Shown here piece after piece: positions 8,914 to 19,300 of a stretch of 64,000 nt of DNA. Under the pieces are notes generated by a model. The model was not told where the DNA came from and did no database searches. It was given only the letters and a program-made list of their open reading frames with translations. The first letter of the stretch is position 1. Each line of letters opens with the position of its first letter. The stretch is from Amycolatopsis lexingtonensis (GTDB lineage Bacteria; Actinomycetota; Actinomycetes; Mycobacteriales; Pseudonocardiaceae): assembly GCF_014873755.1 (NCBI RefSeq), contig NZ_JADBEG010000001.1, positions 5,811,501 to 5,875,500 of the forward strand, read 5' to 3'. A program made the translations under genes and the position numbers.

Positions 8914-9840
8914 CTACGGCGCTCCGCGGCCGGCTGGGGAGGACCGCCGTTTCGGCACCTGGACCCGCTCCAGGTCCTCGGCCACGACGATCTCGCCGTC
9001 GAACTCGGCTTTCGCTTCGGCCAGGAACCGCTCCGGCTCGGGGTAGCGCTGCGAGAAGTGGGTCAGCACGAGCTGCCGGACCCCGGACTCGGCGGCGACG
9101 CGCGCGGCCTGCTGCGCGGTCAGGTGACCGAAGTCTCGCGCCAGGTGGGTGTCTTCGGCCAGGAAGGTCGACTCGATCACGAGCGTGTCGGCGTGCTCGG
9201 CGAGCGCGTACACGCCGTCGCAGAGCCGGGTGTCCATCACGAACGCGAACCGCTGGCCGGGCCGGGGCGTGCTGACGTCTTCGAGTTTCGTGCCGCCCAG
9301 GTGTCCTTCGCGCTGGAGCTGGCCGACGTCGGGGCCGGTGATGCCGCGTTCCTTCAGCCGTTCCGGCAGCATGGTGCGGCCGTCGGGCTCGGTCAGGCGG
9401 TAGCCGAACGCCTCGACGGGGTGGCTCAGGCGCCGCGCCTCCAGGGTGAACTTCCCGGTGGCGATCGGCCCGTCGGCGGCGATGGGGTGTTCCCGCAGGT
9501 CGGCCTGCTCGTAGAACGCCGTCGCGTGCCGCATCCGCTCGAAGTAGTGCGCGCCGGACGCCGGGAAGTGGGCGTGGACCGGGTGCTTCACGGCGTCCAG
9601 CGACAGCCGCTGGATCACCCCGGGGAGGCCGAGGCTGTGGTCGCCGTGGAAGTGCGTGACGCAGATGCGGGTGATGTCGGTGGCCGCGACCCCGGCCCGC
9701 AGCATCTGGCGCTGGGTGCCTTCGCCGGGGTCGAAGAGGATGCCCTCGCCGTCCCAGCGCAGGAGGTAGCCGTTCTGGTTGCGGTGGCGCGTGGGCACCT
9801 GGGACGCGGTGCCCAGCACCACCAGTTCGCGGGTCGACAC
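8914..9840 (-). CDS. rnz: Ribonuclease Z (tRNA 3'-end endonuclease)
   Basis: A 308-aa metallo-beta-lactamase protein, the normal length for bacterial RNase Z. It begins [13 protein letters not shown](V)PT and carries the zinc motif HFHGDH (63-68), later [16 protein letters not shown] and the C-terminal LTHFSQRY. It removes 3' trailers from tRNA precursors, which matters for tRNAs lacking encoded CCA (the tRNA-Ala in this window lacks it). A GTG start at 9838-9840 is chosen because homology begins there; the longer open frame runs into the HdeD gene. It lies 14 nt after the HdeD-like gene and 10 nt before the regulator-reductase fusion. Confidence 0.92.
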   Translation of the reverse strand: MSTRELVVLGTASQVPTRHRNQNGYLLRWDGEGILFDPGEGTQRQMLRAGVAATDITRICVTHFHGDHSLGLPGVIQRLSLDAVKHPVHAHFPASGAHYFERMRHATAFYEQADLREHPIAADGPIATGKFTLEARRLSHPVEAFGYRLTEPDGRTMLPERLKERGITGPDVGQLQREGHLGGTKLEDVSTPRPGQRFAFVMDTRLCDGVYALAEHADTLVIESTFLAEDTHLARDFGHLTAQQAARVAAESGVRQLVLTHFSQRYPEPERFLAEAKAEFDGEIVVAEDLERVQVPKRRSSPAGRGAP

Positions 9841-9854
9841 CCCCGCGACGCTAC

Positions 9855-10409
9855 TCAGCCGGCGAGTTTCCGGAGCCGGAACGCCAGAACCAGGAGCACG
9901 ATCCCGTAGATCAGCGCGTAGATGCCGACGAGCAGCGCGATGCCGTACGCGCCGGCGATCGGGTTGATCACGATGAGCACGCCCGCGATCACCGAGATCG
10001 CGCCGGCCAGGATGAGGAAGGCCTCGCCCTGGATCTGCTTGCGCAGGCGGATCGCCGCGGCGATCTCGGCGATGCCGGTGACGATCGCCCACAGGCCGAC
10101 CAGCAGGGCCAGCAGCAGCACCGTGATGCCGGGCCAGACGAGGACGAGGATCCCGGCGACGATGCCGAGCACGCCGAGGATCCCGTAGGCGGCGCGGTGC
10201 CCGGCGTCACCCGGGCGGAAGGCCTGCATGAGGCCGCCGACGCCGTCGATGATCGCGTACACGCCGTAGAGGATGGCCAGGACGAGCACGGTGGCGCCCG
10301 GCCAGATCAGCGCGAAGAGCCCGAAGAGCACGGCGAACGCACCGCGGACGGCCACCAGCGGCCAGGCCTTGCGGGGTTCGACGACGGAGAACGCTGCGAA
10401 GGAGGTCAT
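9855..10409 (-). CDS. HdeD-family (DUF308) multi-pass membrane protein
   Basis: A 184-aa protein with about six hydrophobic helices in repeated HdeD-type hairpins (for example [30 protein letters not shown] and a second copy around [18 protein letters not shown]). E. coli HdeD is linked to acid resistance, but actinobacterial members are uncharacterised. The ATG at 10407-10409 follows GGGAG with good spacing; an upstream ATG 9 codons earlier is less likely. It is probably the first gene of the string HdeD-rnz-RR/TrxR. Confidence 0.85.
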   Translation of the reverse strand: MTSFAAFSVVEPRKAWPLVAVRGAFAVLFGLFALIWPGATVLVLAILYGVYAIIDGVGGLMQAFRPGDAGHRAAYGILGVLGIVAGILVLVWPGITVLLLALLVGLWAIVTGIAEIAAAIRLRKQIQGEAFLILAGAISVIAGVLIVINPIAGAYGIALLVGIYALIYGIVLLVLAFRLRKLAG

Positions 10410-10510
10410 CTGCCGCTCCCGGATCGAAGGGAGCACCCAGTATCGCGACGTTCACCCGCCATCGGCTCCCCGAACAACCCGTTCGGGGGTATCCACTGTG
10501 GACTTGAAGG

Positions 10511-10550
10511 ACCGGCGTGCGCCGCGGCCGCCACCACGGCGCACGCCGGT
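10511..10550. terminator. 14-bp perfect hairpin downstream of the ricin/beta-helix gene
   Basis: Inverted repeat ACCGGCGTGCGCCG (10511-10524) and its exact reverse complement (10537-10550) with a 12-nt loop, just after the stop at 10554 of the minus-strand secreted-protein gene. There is no U-tract, which is common for actinomycete terminators. It probably also insulates the divergent HdeD string. Confidence 0.6.
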
Positions 10551-10553
10551 TGC

Positions 10554-12731
10554 TCAGGGGTAACTCACCAGGTTGACGGCTTTGGTCCCGGACGGGGTCC
10601 CCGGACCGGTGTTGTTGATGACGTGCGTGATCGTGCCCTGGTAGTTGAGCGACACGGTCACCATGTCGTGGAACCGGACACCCGCGGTGTTCGGCGCCTC
10701 GTACGCGTGCGCGCTGGCCACGGACGGGTTGGTGCTGAAGTAGCAGTAGCTGCCCAGGCCCCACGCTTCGTGACTGGTGACGTTCGGGCTCACCTTGTAA
10801 GCGGAGTAGCCCGGCGTGGACCCGTTCATCCAGCTCGCCTGGTCCGGCACGTCGTAGGGCATCTCGTTCTGGAAGAAGTAGGTCCGGCCGCCGTTGCCGT
10901 TCCAGACGACCTGCGTCTTCTGGTAGTGCTCGACGAACAGGCCGTACATCGTCACGTCGTTGCCGTTGACGACGAGCCCGGTGTCGGCGGTGTTGGTGGT
11001 CCAGCCGACGTACTCGTTGCGCTCCGCGTGGTCGGCGCGCCAGATCCACATGTGGTCGCCGATCACGTTGCTGCTGTTGACGACCAGGCTGGTCGCCGCC
11101 TTGCCGACGGCGGCGCCGCCGATCCGGAAGAACACGTCGTGCAGCGACGTCGGGTCGGCCGCGTGGTTCGCGGTCGAGCCGGCCGGGCCGACCTGCACGA
11201 GCGTGTCCGAGCTGGTCGTGCCGGCGTCGATCAGCAGGCCGGCGAGCTTGACGCCGTCGACGTCGGCCACGGTCATCGCGGTGATGCCGTTGTCCGGGAC
11301 CAGCGTGGCGATGCCGAGCCCGAGCACGACGGTGTCCGGCCGGGTGACGCGCAGCGTCTGGTCGAGGTGGTAGACACCGGGCGTGACCAGCAGGTTCTTG
11401 CCGGCGGCGAGCGCGGCGTTCATGTCCGCGGCGGTGGCGCCGGGCTTGGCGATGTAGAACTGGTCGATCGGCAGCGACGTACCGGGCGCGGCGCCGTTCG
11501 CCCAGCTCGTGCCGGACGCGTTGGTCTTCAGGCCGGGCACGAAGACCTGGTAGCCGCCGGCGCCGTCGACGTAGAGGAACGGCTTCTCGCGCACGACCGG
11601 CGTCTGGGCGACCGTGGTGTAGGGCGGCGTCGGGAAGGAGTTGGCGGGCGCGCCCTGGACGCCGGCGAAGACCATGTTCCAGTTCGAGCCGTTCCAGCTG
11701 CCGAACTGCGAGTTGCGGGAGATCCACTGCTGCTGCGAGCCGGAGCGGACCTGGCCGTCGATCTTCGTGTCGGAGATCCAGCCGCCGCTGGCCCAGCCAC
11801 CGTCGTCGAGCTGCAGGTCCCCGCGGACGTGCATGCGGCGGTACGGCGCGGCCTGGCTGACCGCCCACCGGTCGGCGCCCCCGTTCGGCGTCACGGACAG
11901 GTTTTCCGCGCCCCGCCAGAAGTTCTGGGTGGCGTTCTGCGGCGGGAACCAGTCGGCCTCGACGTGCACGGCGCCGTTGATGTTGACCGCGTCGGGGCTC
12001 AGCCCGAGGCCGAGGACCTGCGTGTAGAAGCCGACGTTGACGTCGTTGGCGTAGGTGCCCGGCTTGAACATCACGGCGTAGCGCTGGCTGCCGAACTGGT
12101 TGCGTTCCTGCTGGCTGAAGATGCTGTTGAGCCGGCTCTGGATGGTCGAGCTCGGCATCGACGGGTCGAAGATCACGACGTTCGGCCCGAAGTCCGGCTG
12201 GCCCGGCTGGCTGGTGTTCACGGGGGTCAGCATGAAGGACTGCGCGCCGGTGCCGTTGCAGGCGTACTGCTGGAGCTGCACGGAGTCGGCGGTCGAGGCC
12301 CCGGGGACGTCGAGGCACTTCCCGCTGTTGCGGCTGACGAAGTGGTACCGGCCGGTGCCTTCGTCGACGGCCTGCCACTGCTGGTTGGCCCCGTTCGAGT
12401 AGGACCACAGCTGGACCAGACCACCATCGGCGGTGGAGACATCGGTGACATCCCAGGCGGCGGCCGGGTTGGTGCGGGCGTTCACCCGGAAGTAGCCGTC
12501 CCCGGTGGACTGGAACTGCCACTGCTGCGAGGTGCTCTGGTTGCAGGAGTACTGCTGGACAACGGTCCCGTTGGCGGTGCCCGCGGCCCGCGCGTCCACG
12601 CACTTCCCGCTGTGGGCGGCGGTCACGGTGTACCAGCCGTCGGGGGTGATGGCAGCGTCGGCCGGCCTGGCGACCACCGCGCTCCCGACCAGGACCAACG
12701 CCGCGGCGAGCAGCGTCGTCACCCTCTTCAT
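10554..12731 (-). CDS. Secreted protein: ricin-type lectin domain (CBM13) + right-handed beta-helix
   Basis: A 725-aa protein with a strong SD (GGAGG, 6 nt before the ATG) and a Sec signal peptide (MKRVTTLLAAALVLVGSAVV...ADA). Residues about 28-165 form a ricin-B beta-trefoil with three repeats (GKCVDA...QQWQF, NPAAAWDV...QQWQA, GKCLDV...). The remainder, from FGPNVVIFDPSMPSSTIQ onward, is a pectate-lyase-like beta-helix with many short N/G/D turns. Proteins of this make-up are often labelled 'adenylyl cyclase' or 'factor 5/8' in actinomycetes, but no such domain is visible. It probably binds and cleaves a polysaccharide, with glucanase-like activity as one possibility. Catalytic residues cannot be assigned. 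Confidence 0.85.
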   Translation of the reverse strand: MKRVTTLLAAALVLVGSAVVARPADAAITPDGWYTVTAAHSGKCVDARAAGTANGTVVQQYSCNQSTSQQWQFQSTGDGYFRVNARTNPAAAWDVTDVSTADGGLVQLWSYSNGANQQWQAVDEGTGRYHFVSRNSGKCLDVPGASTADSVQLQQYACNGTGAQSFMLTPVNTSQPGQPDFGPNVVIFDPSMPSSTIQSRLNSIFSQQERNQFGSQRYAVMFKPGTYANDVNVGFYTQVLGLGLSPDAVNINGAVHVEADWFPPQNATQNFWRGAENLSVTPNGGADRWAVSQAAPYRRMHVRGDLQLDDGGWASGGWISDTKIDGQVRSGSQQQWISRNSQFGSWNGSNWNMVFAGVQGAPANSFPTPPYTTVAQTPVVREKPFLYVDGAGGYQVFVPGLKTNASGTSWANGAAPGTSLPIDQFYIAKPGATAADMNAALAAGKNLLVTPGVYHLDQTLRVTRPDTVVLGLGIATLVPDNGITAMTVADVDGVKLAGLLIDAGTTSSDTLVQVGPAGSTANHAADPTSLHDVFFRIGGAAVGKAATSLVVNSSNVIGDHMWIWRADHAERNEYVGWTTNTADTGLVVNGNDVTMYGLFVEHYQKTQVVWNGNGGRTYFFQNEMPYDVPDQASWMNGSTPGYSAYKVSPNVTSHEAWGLGSYCYFSTNPSVASAHAYEAPNTAGVRFHDMVTVSLNYQGTITHVINNTGPGTPSGTKAVNLVSYP

Positions 12732-13005
12732 GCGAAACCTCCTCTGCCGCGTTCGCGGCGTCCATCGAGCAGGAAACGGCAGAGGCGTGCCCGGTCTTGG
12801 TAGACGCGGCGTAACGGGCGGGGACCTCGGCGTCACAACCGCGCAAAATGTAACGGCGGCCACACCGGGAGTCAATACACGACTAAAAATAAGGTGTGAA
12901 AGTGCAGGTCAGCGGGTTGAGGTGGGTGTAGGTACCCCCGCGCAAAGGGGGTCGGGGCGGGGTGTAATGTATGGGCATACGAGATGCGGAGTTCACCTTC
13001 GCCTC
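12732..13005. other. Intergenic region upstream of the secreted-protein gene and tRNA-Ala
   Basis: 274 bp without a convincing gene. It should hold the promoter of the minus-strand secreted protein and that of the plus-strand tRNA. A TAATGT hexamer at about 12965 could be a tRNA -10 element, but no matching -35 is clear. An AT-richer patch lies near 12880-12895. Confidence 0.4.
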
Positions 13006-13078
13006 GGGGCTATGGCGCAGCTGGTAGCGCACCTCACTGGCAGTGAGGGGGTCAGGGGTTCGAGTCCCCTTAGCTCCA
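13006..13078 (+). tRNA. tRNA-Ala (anticodon GGC)
   Basis: A 73-nt cloverleaf. Acceptor GGGGCTA pairs with TAGCTCC and includes the G3:U70 wobble that marks alanine tRNAs. Anticodon stem CCTCA/TGAGG encloses loop CTGGCAG (anticodon GGC). The T arm GGGGTTCGAGTCCCC is canonical. The CCA end is not encoded. Confidence 0.97.
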
Positions 13079-13087
13079 CATCGTAAG

Positions 13088-13131
13088 AAACCCCTTCGTT
13101 TCAGCCTTCTTGGCTGGTCGGAGGGGTTTTC
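13088..13131 (+). terminator. Rho-independent terminator after tRNA-Ala
   Basis: Stem AAACCCCT/AGGGGTTT (8 bp) with an inner AGCC/GGCT stem, followed by TTTTCT, beginning 10 nt after the tRNA. Confidence 0.8.
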
Positions 13132-13350
13132 TGTGTTCCGGGTTCGATCTTCGGTGATCGTTGTGCGCCGTGATCTTGTGCTGCTGCCGGGGCAAAACTG
13201 GAGCACTTCCCCGCCGCCCACCCTTGACCACAGTCGGTGACGGTGTTGGTGGTGGCGGGGCCGCCCGCGATCAGCCTGGTCTTGGGACTTCGGCCAGCGC
13301 ACCCCGCGGCTTGGTACTCCAGCCGTAGATCGTGATCACGGAAGGGAAGG

Positions 13351-14001
13351 TCACGACCGGGACGCTCCGAGGAACCGCAGCACGGCCAGGACGCGGCGGT
13401 GGTCCGCGTCGACCACGGGCAGGTCGAGCTTGGCGAAGATGTTGTTGATGTGCTTCGCCACGGCGCTCTCGCTGACCACCAGCGCCTGCGCGATGCCGGC
13501 ATTGGAACGCCCCTCGGCCATCAGGCCGAGCACCTCCCGTTCGCGGGGAGTCAGCCGCGCGAGCGGGTCGCTGTCGCGCCGCAGCAGCAACTGGGCGACG
13601 ACCTGCGGGTCCAGGGCCGTGCCCCCGTCCGCCACCCGCCGGACCGCCGCCACGAAGTCGGCGACATCGGCGACCCGCTGCTTGAGCAGGTAGCCCACAC
13701 CGCTGGTGTTCGCAGACAGCAGGTCAGCCGCGTACCGCTCCTCCACGTACTGCGAAAGCAGCACCACCGGCGTCCCCGGCCAGCGCCGACGGATCTCCAT
13801 CGCCGCACGCACCCCCTCGTCGGTGAAGCCGGGCGGCATCCGGACGTCGATCAAGGCGAGTTCGGGCCGGTGCTCCGCCACTGCCGCCAACAGCCCCTCC
13901 GCGTCGCCGGCTTCCGCGGCGACCTGGAACCCGCCCATCTCCAGCACCTTGATCAGGCCGACCCGCAACAACACCGAATCCTCGGCGATCACCGCGCGCA
14001 C
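13351..14001 (-). CDS. NarL/LuxR-family response regulator
   Basis: A 216-aa protein with receiver domain (Asp7-Glu8 pocket, phospho-Asp52 in LIDVRMPPG, Lys in LLKQR) and C-terminal LuxR HTH (LTPREREVLGLMAEGRSNAGIAQAL, SESAVAKHINNIFAKL). It starts at GTG inside the 3' end of the upstream sensor kinase gene (13-nt overlap), so the two are translationally coupled. Its target genes are unknown. Confidence 0.93.
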   Translation of the reverse strand: MRAVIAEDSVLLRVGLIKVLEMGGFQVAAEAGDAEGLLAAVAEHRPELALIDVRMPPGFTDEGVRAAMEIRRRWPGTPVVLLSQYVEERYAADLLSANTSGVGYLLKQRVADVADFVAAVRRVADGGTALDPQVVAQLLLRRDSDPLARLTPREREVLGLMAEGRSNAGIAQALVVSESAVAKHINNIFAKLDLPVVDADHRRVLAVLRFLGASRS

Positions 14002-15236
14002 GGCAGCTCCGCGGTGATGGTGGTGGGGCCGCCAACCGGGCTGCTGACCTGGAAGGCCCCGTCGAGGGAGCCGACCCGCTTGGCCAGCCCCGTCAGCCCC
14101 GTGCCGGCGGCGGCGTCGGCACCGCCCAGCCCGTCGTCGGTAACGCGCACTCGCAGCACCTCGCCGACCTGACGGACCATCACCTCTGCGCGCATCGCGT
14201 TGGCGTGCTTCGTTGCATTGGTCAGCGCCTCGGAGATCACGAAGTACGCGACCGACTCCACCTGGGGCGCCACCCGCTCCTCCAGATTGACCCGCAGGCG
14301 CACCGGCAGAGGCGTGCGGGCAGCCAGCCCGGACAACGCCGCGTCCAGACCTCGGTCTTCGAGCACGGCCGGGTGCAGTCCCCGCACCAGGTCATTGAGT
14401 TCGGCGATCGCCTCCTTCGCCTCCAGGTGCGCTCTCGCGATCACCTCGCGGGCATCACTCGGCAGGTCCGGGCGGGTGGCAATGGCCAGACCCAGGTTGA
14501 CCGCGAGGGACACCAACCGCTGCTGGGTGCCGTCGTGCAGGTCGCGCTCGATCCGGCGGCGCTCCGCGTCGACGGCCTCGATCAAGTCGGTCCGGCTCAC
14601 GGCCAGCTGATCGACCCGCTCCTGGAGCCGCTGCGCCCGGCTGGGCCCGAGCAGGACCGACGCCAGCCGCGCCTCGGCCCGGGCTACTGCCCGCGTGGTC
14701 CGGGGCAGGGCGCACAGGAGGAGGAGTCCGGCCGCTGTGTAAGCCGGCAGCTGGGTCAGGTAGCCGAACCAGTCCTGGCGGATTCCGGTTGGCAGCGCCC
14801 ATGACCAGGCGTAGGCGACGACGCCCGCCAGGCACGCCGCTGCCACCGCGAGCACGAGCAGCTCCAGCAGCGCGAGCAACGGGCCCAGCAGGAGGTGGTA
14901 GCCGATCTTGCGCCACGGCCGCGTCGCCGCGAGCCACCGGGCGGTCGAGGCCCACGTCCGTTGTTCCGGCGCGGTGGGGGTGCGCCGGGGGACGTCCACA
15001 CCGATGAGCACCCGGTAGCGAGCCCGCTGGACGGCCGTCAGCACCGGGGTGCCGAGCAGGACCAGGGCGGCCGACACGGAACCCGCAAGGAGCCAGTTCC
15101 CCGTCCTGGCGGTGGTCGTCGCCGCCCAGGCCCACACGGGCACCAGCGCCAGGTGCGGCAGCACACCGGCGGCAAGAAAGCCGGTGTCCCGCCGCGCCCG
15201 GAGGACCGTGCGTCTCAGTCCGGCTGGAATCGTCAT
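13989..15236 (-). CDS. Membrane sensor histidine kinase, HisKA_3 (NarX/LiaS-like)
   Basis: A 415-aa protein with about four hydrophobic segments in residues 20-180 (LAAGVLPHLALVPVWAWAA, LLAGSVSAALVLLGTPVL, LLALLELLVLAVAAACLAGVVAYAW, TAAGLLLLCAL). The HisKA_3 dimerisation helix has ERRRIERDLHDGTQQRL (His234), followed by HATPase_c (NATKHANA, DDGLGG, GTGLTGL). It forms a two-component system with the overlapping LuxR regulator. The short extracellular loops suggest it senses a membrane or cell-wall signal. Confidence 0.93.
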   Translation of the reverse strand: MTIPAGLRRTVLRARRDTGFLAAGVLPHLALVPVWAWAATTTARTGNWLLAGSVSAALVLLGTPVLTAVQRARYRVLIGVDVPRRTPTAPEQRTWASTARWLAATRPWRKIGYHLLLGPLLALLELLVLAVAAACLAGVVAYAWSWALPTGIRQDWFGYLTQLPAYTAAGLLLLCALPRTTRAVARAEARLASVLLGPSRAQRLQERVDQLAVSRTDLIEAVDAERRRIERDLHDGTQQRLVSLAVNLGLAIATRPDLPSDAREVIARAHLEAKEAIAELNDLVRGLHPAVLEDRGLDAALSGLAARTPLPVRLRVNLEERVAPQVESVAYFVISEALTNATKHANAMRAEVMVRQVGEVLRVRVTDDGLGGADAAAGTGLTGLAKRVGSLDGAFQVSSPVGGPTTITAELPCAR

Positions 15237-15609
15237 GGCACGACGCTAGGGCACCGCAGGAGGACGGTGCCATGAAACCTGTACCCGATCCCATGGTGAA
15301 CCTAGTGCCAGCTGTGGCTCTTGATCTTGGCCTGTGGGCGGACAGCAGCACGAGAGCCGTGAAGACCACGCGACGAACCTGAAAGCCGCCGAACCACTGG
15401 CCCGCGCGCGTCGTGCCGTGTCCACGATCCAACGCTGATCGAGACCGGGCCGACGGCACCATCATGCAGGCACCCGGTCAGTGCGGTAGCAGGCACCACC
15501 ACGAAGTCGGAACCACGGGCTACTGATCTCGGCAGGCCGCGGCGGCAAGGTTTCGCCGCAGGGCCGCCGGCGCCGGCGGCATCACCACGACTTCGGTGGA
15601 GGGATTCTC
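15237..15609. other. 373-bp intergenic region with no recognisable gene
   Basis: It lies between the divergent sensor-kinase gene and the small membrane-protein gene. Open frames here have no ribosome site and no natural-looking protein. It presumably carries both promoters; I could not pick convincing -10/-35 elements. A GGAGGG ribosome site ends the region at about 15597. Confidence 0.5.
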
Positions 15610-16032
15610 ATGACCGTTCGGACGATGCCCCGGCCGCCACGCACGGCGAGGTCGCCGGGTGCCCGGACCAGCTGGGCGCCCAGGGTGCTCGGCGCGGTCG
15701 CCGCGGGCATGGTGCCGTGGGTGTTCGTGCTGGGCCGGTCCCTGCCCGAGACCACGCAGGTACGGCATTGGCCGGCCGCGTGGATCGGACTCGACCTGGC
15801 TGTGGCGCTCGGCTGCGCGACCACCGCGCGCTTGTTCCACCGCGGCGATGACCGCGCCCGCCTGTCGGCATCAGCCGTCGCGGCGCTCATGGTGATGGAC
15901 GCTTGGTTCGACGTCCTCACCGCCCAGGCCGGCACCGAATTCACCCAGGCCATCGGCTGCGCGGTTCCGGAACTGACCTTGGCCGGCCTGTGCACGTGGC
16001 TCGCCCTGCGCAACGCTGAAAGCGGGTCATGA
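15610..16032 (+). CDS. Small four-helix membrane protein of unknown function
   Basis: A 140-aa protein with an ATG 6 nt after GGAGGG. A basic, Pro-rich N-terminus precedes about four hydrophobic helices (VLGAVAAGMVPWVFVLG, WIGLDLAVALGCATTARLF, SASAVAALMVMDAWFDVLTA, CAVPELTLAGLCTWLAL). The DAWFD motif inside helix 3 and the 'GLDLAVA' helix recur in small actinobacterial membrane proteins as far as I recall. Function is unknown. It is transcribed away from the two-component system and could be one of its targets (inference). Confidence 0.7.
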   Translation: MTVRTMPRPPRTARSPGARTSWAPRVLGAVAAGMVPWVFVLGRSLPETTQVRHWPAAWIGLDLAVALGCATTARLFHRGDDRARLSASAVAALMVMDAWFDVLTAQAGTEFTQAIGCAVPELTLAGLCTWLALRNAESGS

Positions 16033-16078
16033 CGATGAGGGCACCAGCGGCGGCAGCAGCCGTACCCCGTCGACGAAG

Positions 16079-16150
16079 TAGCGCGTCCGGGAGTCGAACC
16101 CGGGTCTCCCGGGTGAGAACCGGGGATCCGTTCCGCTGGACCAACGCGCC
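16079..16150 (-). tRNA. tRNA-Glu (anticodon CTC)
   Basis: A 72-nt minus-strand cloverleaf: acceptor GGCGCGT/ACGCGCT, anticodon stem CCCGG/CCGGG around loop TTCTCAC (anticodon CTC), T arm CCGGG-TTCGACT-CCCGG, discriminator A. The CCA end is not encoded. The acceptor starts with a G:U pair. Confidence 0.93.
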
Positions 16151-16326
16151 GAGCGCACTCGCATCCGCGCACTGACTGCTGCGGAAACGAGTGCAGGGGA
16201 AAAGTTTCGCTACCCGAAAAGAAAGCCGCGGCTACGCCATGACGGGAACGTGCCGCCATTCCATGGTCACTCCTCGGTTCGGGTGGCACCCATCATCGCT
16301 ACGGCTCCGAGCAGGCGTCAAAGCAA

Positions 16327-19300
16327 TTAAGCCTCTTCCCGCGCCAGCCGCTGGGCCGCGCGACCGATGGCCGTCTCGACCGCGCCCACCCGGTCGGCCA
16401 GCAGGCCTACCGCGCCGACCGCGCGGCTCAGCGGGTCCTCGCCGTCGCCGCCCAGGGCCTGTTCGCGCAGGTACGCGGCCTTCACGTCGGCCCACCGCTG
16501 AGCCTGCGAAGCGGTGAGCCGTCCTCGCAGCTCGGCCAGCTTGAGCAGGTTGGCCTCGGCTCCTGAAGTCAACGTCTGCGCCTCGCCGGCGTAGTGGTCG
16601 TCGATCAGGGCCTCGAGCTCCGCGTCGTTCATCGCCGGCACGATGCGCTCGGCGAGCTTGTTCATGTTCCGGTACGAACCCTGCAGCCGGAACGGCGGTT
16701 CGGTGCGCGAGGCGTCCGCCTGCGCCGCCGAGGCGATGTAGGCCTGGTTGTTCGCCAGTACCGTCCGCTGCACCCGCACCAGCTTGCGGAGCACCGCGAG
16801 GATCTGCTCCAGCTCCGTGGCCGAATACGCGTGCGAAAGCTGGTCGGCACGCACCGACCCGTCGCCGCGGGCCATCCGGACCAGGACGTCCACATCGGAC
16901 CGCTCCCGGGACACCAGCGGCGCCAGCACGGCGTTCGACGTCAACGCGTTCTCGATGTAGCTGAGCGCGAAGAGCTCTTCCTTGCCGGACAGCACATCGC
17001 CGAGGTTCCACACGTCCGCGCGGTTGGCGAGCATGTCGGGGATGCGGAACAGCTTGCCCTGCTCGGTGTACGGGTTGCCGGCCATGCACACCGCGAACCG
17101 CTTGCCGCGCAGGTCGTACGTCCGCGTGCGGCCCTCCCACACGCCTTCCATCCGCCGCTGCGCGTCGCACAGCGAGATGAACTTCTGCAGCAGCTCCGGC
17201 GACGTGTGCTGGATGTCGTCGAGGTACAGCAGCACGTTGTTGCCCTGCTCCAGCGCGAACGAGATCTTCTCGACCTCCTGCCGCGCGGTCGCGTTGGGCG
17301 CGTCCGCGGGATCCACCGAAGTGACGTCGTGGCCCAGCGCCGGGCCGTTGACCTTCACGAAGACCAGCCCGAGGCGGCTGGCGACGTACTCCATGAGCGT
17401 CGTCTTGCCGTACCCCGGCGGCGAGATGAGCAGCAGCAGACCGGACTGGTCGGTGCGCTTGGCTTCGCCGGCCGCGCCGAGCTGCTTGGCCAGGTTGTCG
17501 CCGATCAGCGGCAGGTAGACCTCGTCGAGCAGCCGGTTCCGCACGAAGGCGCTCATCACCTTCGGCCGGTACTCGGCCAGCCGGAGCCGGTCGCGTTCGG
17601 CCGCCACCAGGTCGTTGCGCAGCCGCTGGTACGCGCGGAAACCCGGCACGCGGTCGCGCCGGAAGCGGTGTGTCCTGGCGAGTGTCTCGTCGAGCCGCAC
17701 CGTCAGCGACCGGCCGGTGAGCCGCGGGTGCGCGCCGAGCAGACCGTCCACAGTGGCCGTCAACGTCGCCGACGAGTCGTACCGCGGCAGGTCGCACAGC
17801 TCGATCACGACGGCCTCGGGCAGCTCGTCGGCCGGCAGCCCGGCCGAGTCCGCAAAGGACCGCAGCCACGCGTCCGCGAGCTGGTACCGGTCCGCCAGGT
17901 CGTCGAGCGAACCCAGGTCTTCGGCGAAGCTCCGCCGGTCGAGCCGGAACTTGTCCAGCACCGCCCGCGCCCCACCGCTGGTGACGAACCCGGCCGGGGC
18001 GACGGCGAGCTCCTCGACCAGGTACTCCCCGGCGAATTCGGTGTCGAGCGCGAGCCCGTCCAGGAACGCCGTCGTCGCGTCCGTGAGCTCCCGCGCCAGC
18101 TCGTCCAGCGCCGGAGCCGGGCCGAACGCCTCGCGCACCCGCACGAGCGACGCGGCCCGCGTCGTCCAGGCGGCCTTGGCCCGCTCGTCGGCGCCGAACG
18201 CCCAGAACAGCTGGGCCGCCGCCCGGGCCGCGGGCGGGTAGCGCAGCAGGCCGGCGGCGGACCGCAGGCGCAGCAGGGCGCCCAGGATCGCGGCGGCGTC
18301 GTGGTCGTGCACCCCGCGCGCGTAGCCCTCGTCGTACCGCTCCCCCGCCACGCTCCGGACGACGTCGAGCAGATCGGCTTCGACCAGCTCGGCCGCCGGC
18401 CGGTCGGCGAGGATCGACGTCGCGAGGTACTCGGCCCGGTAGACCTCCGGCGACTCCGAGACCAGCAGCTGGTCCCAGTACGGCCGCGTCGCCTCGAACG
18501 CGGGGTCGCGCACCGGCGCCCGGTAGTCGGTGCCGGTGATCGCGAACTTCATCGAGCCGTCGTGCGGCACCAGCGTCAGGTCGATGTCCTGGGTGTTGAC
18601 GGCGAAGGTGTTACGGCCGAGGCGGATCGTCGCGCCGCCTTCGCCGTAGAGATCGAGGCGGTCGCGCAGGGCCCGCCCGGCCTCCTGGCGAGCGGCCTTC
18701 ACGCGGCCCTCGAGCTCCTCGGCCCGCACCTGGTCGCCGAGCGCCCGCAGGTCCTCGACGACGCTGCGCAGCTTCGAGACCATCGGGTCGGCCGCGAAGT
18801 AGGTGTTGATCTCCTCGGCCGAGCCGAGCGAAGCGACCCGGCGCGTCACGCTGCCGAGGATGCGCCCGGCCGACTCGACCAGCCGGTCCGCCCGCCGCGC
18901 CCGCTCGTCCAGCAGCGCCTGCTTGCGCGAGGAGAACGCCTCGTAGACGTCGGTGCGCTTCTCCCCCAGCGAGGTCAGGAAGTCGTCGAACTCGCCGAAC
19001 CGCGATTCGAGGTTCTCCAGCTGCAGCAGCAGCCGGCCCAGCTGCTCGTCGCAGCGCTCCGGCGTGTCCGCGACCGCGAGCCCGCCCGTGATGGCCTGCG
19101 CGAGCAGCGCGAACTCGGCCGCGAACTCCGCCCGGCCCTCGGTCTCCAGCAGTTCCTTGCGGCGCGCGTCGAGCGTGGCCCGCGCGCGGTTGACGGCGCC
19201 GATCACCTCGCCGACGCGCTCCAGGATCTTCGTCCGGACGACGGCGTCGGCGATGTCCAGCCCGCCCACGACGTCGGTGAGGACCTCCAGGCCGGCGGAC

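Noticed and set aside
10197..12803. An 868-aa plus-strand frame
   Set aside because: Antisense of the ricin/beta-helix gene; no protein-like motifs.
15302..15502. 66-aa minus-strand frame in the intergenic region
   Set aside because: No ribosome site and an unnatural amino-acid make-up.
13006..16150. A tRNA-bounded genomic island between the two tRNA genes
   Set aside because: No integrase, no direct repeats of tRNA 3' ends and ordinary gene content were found.
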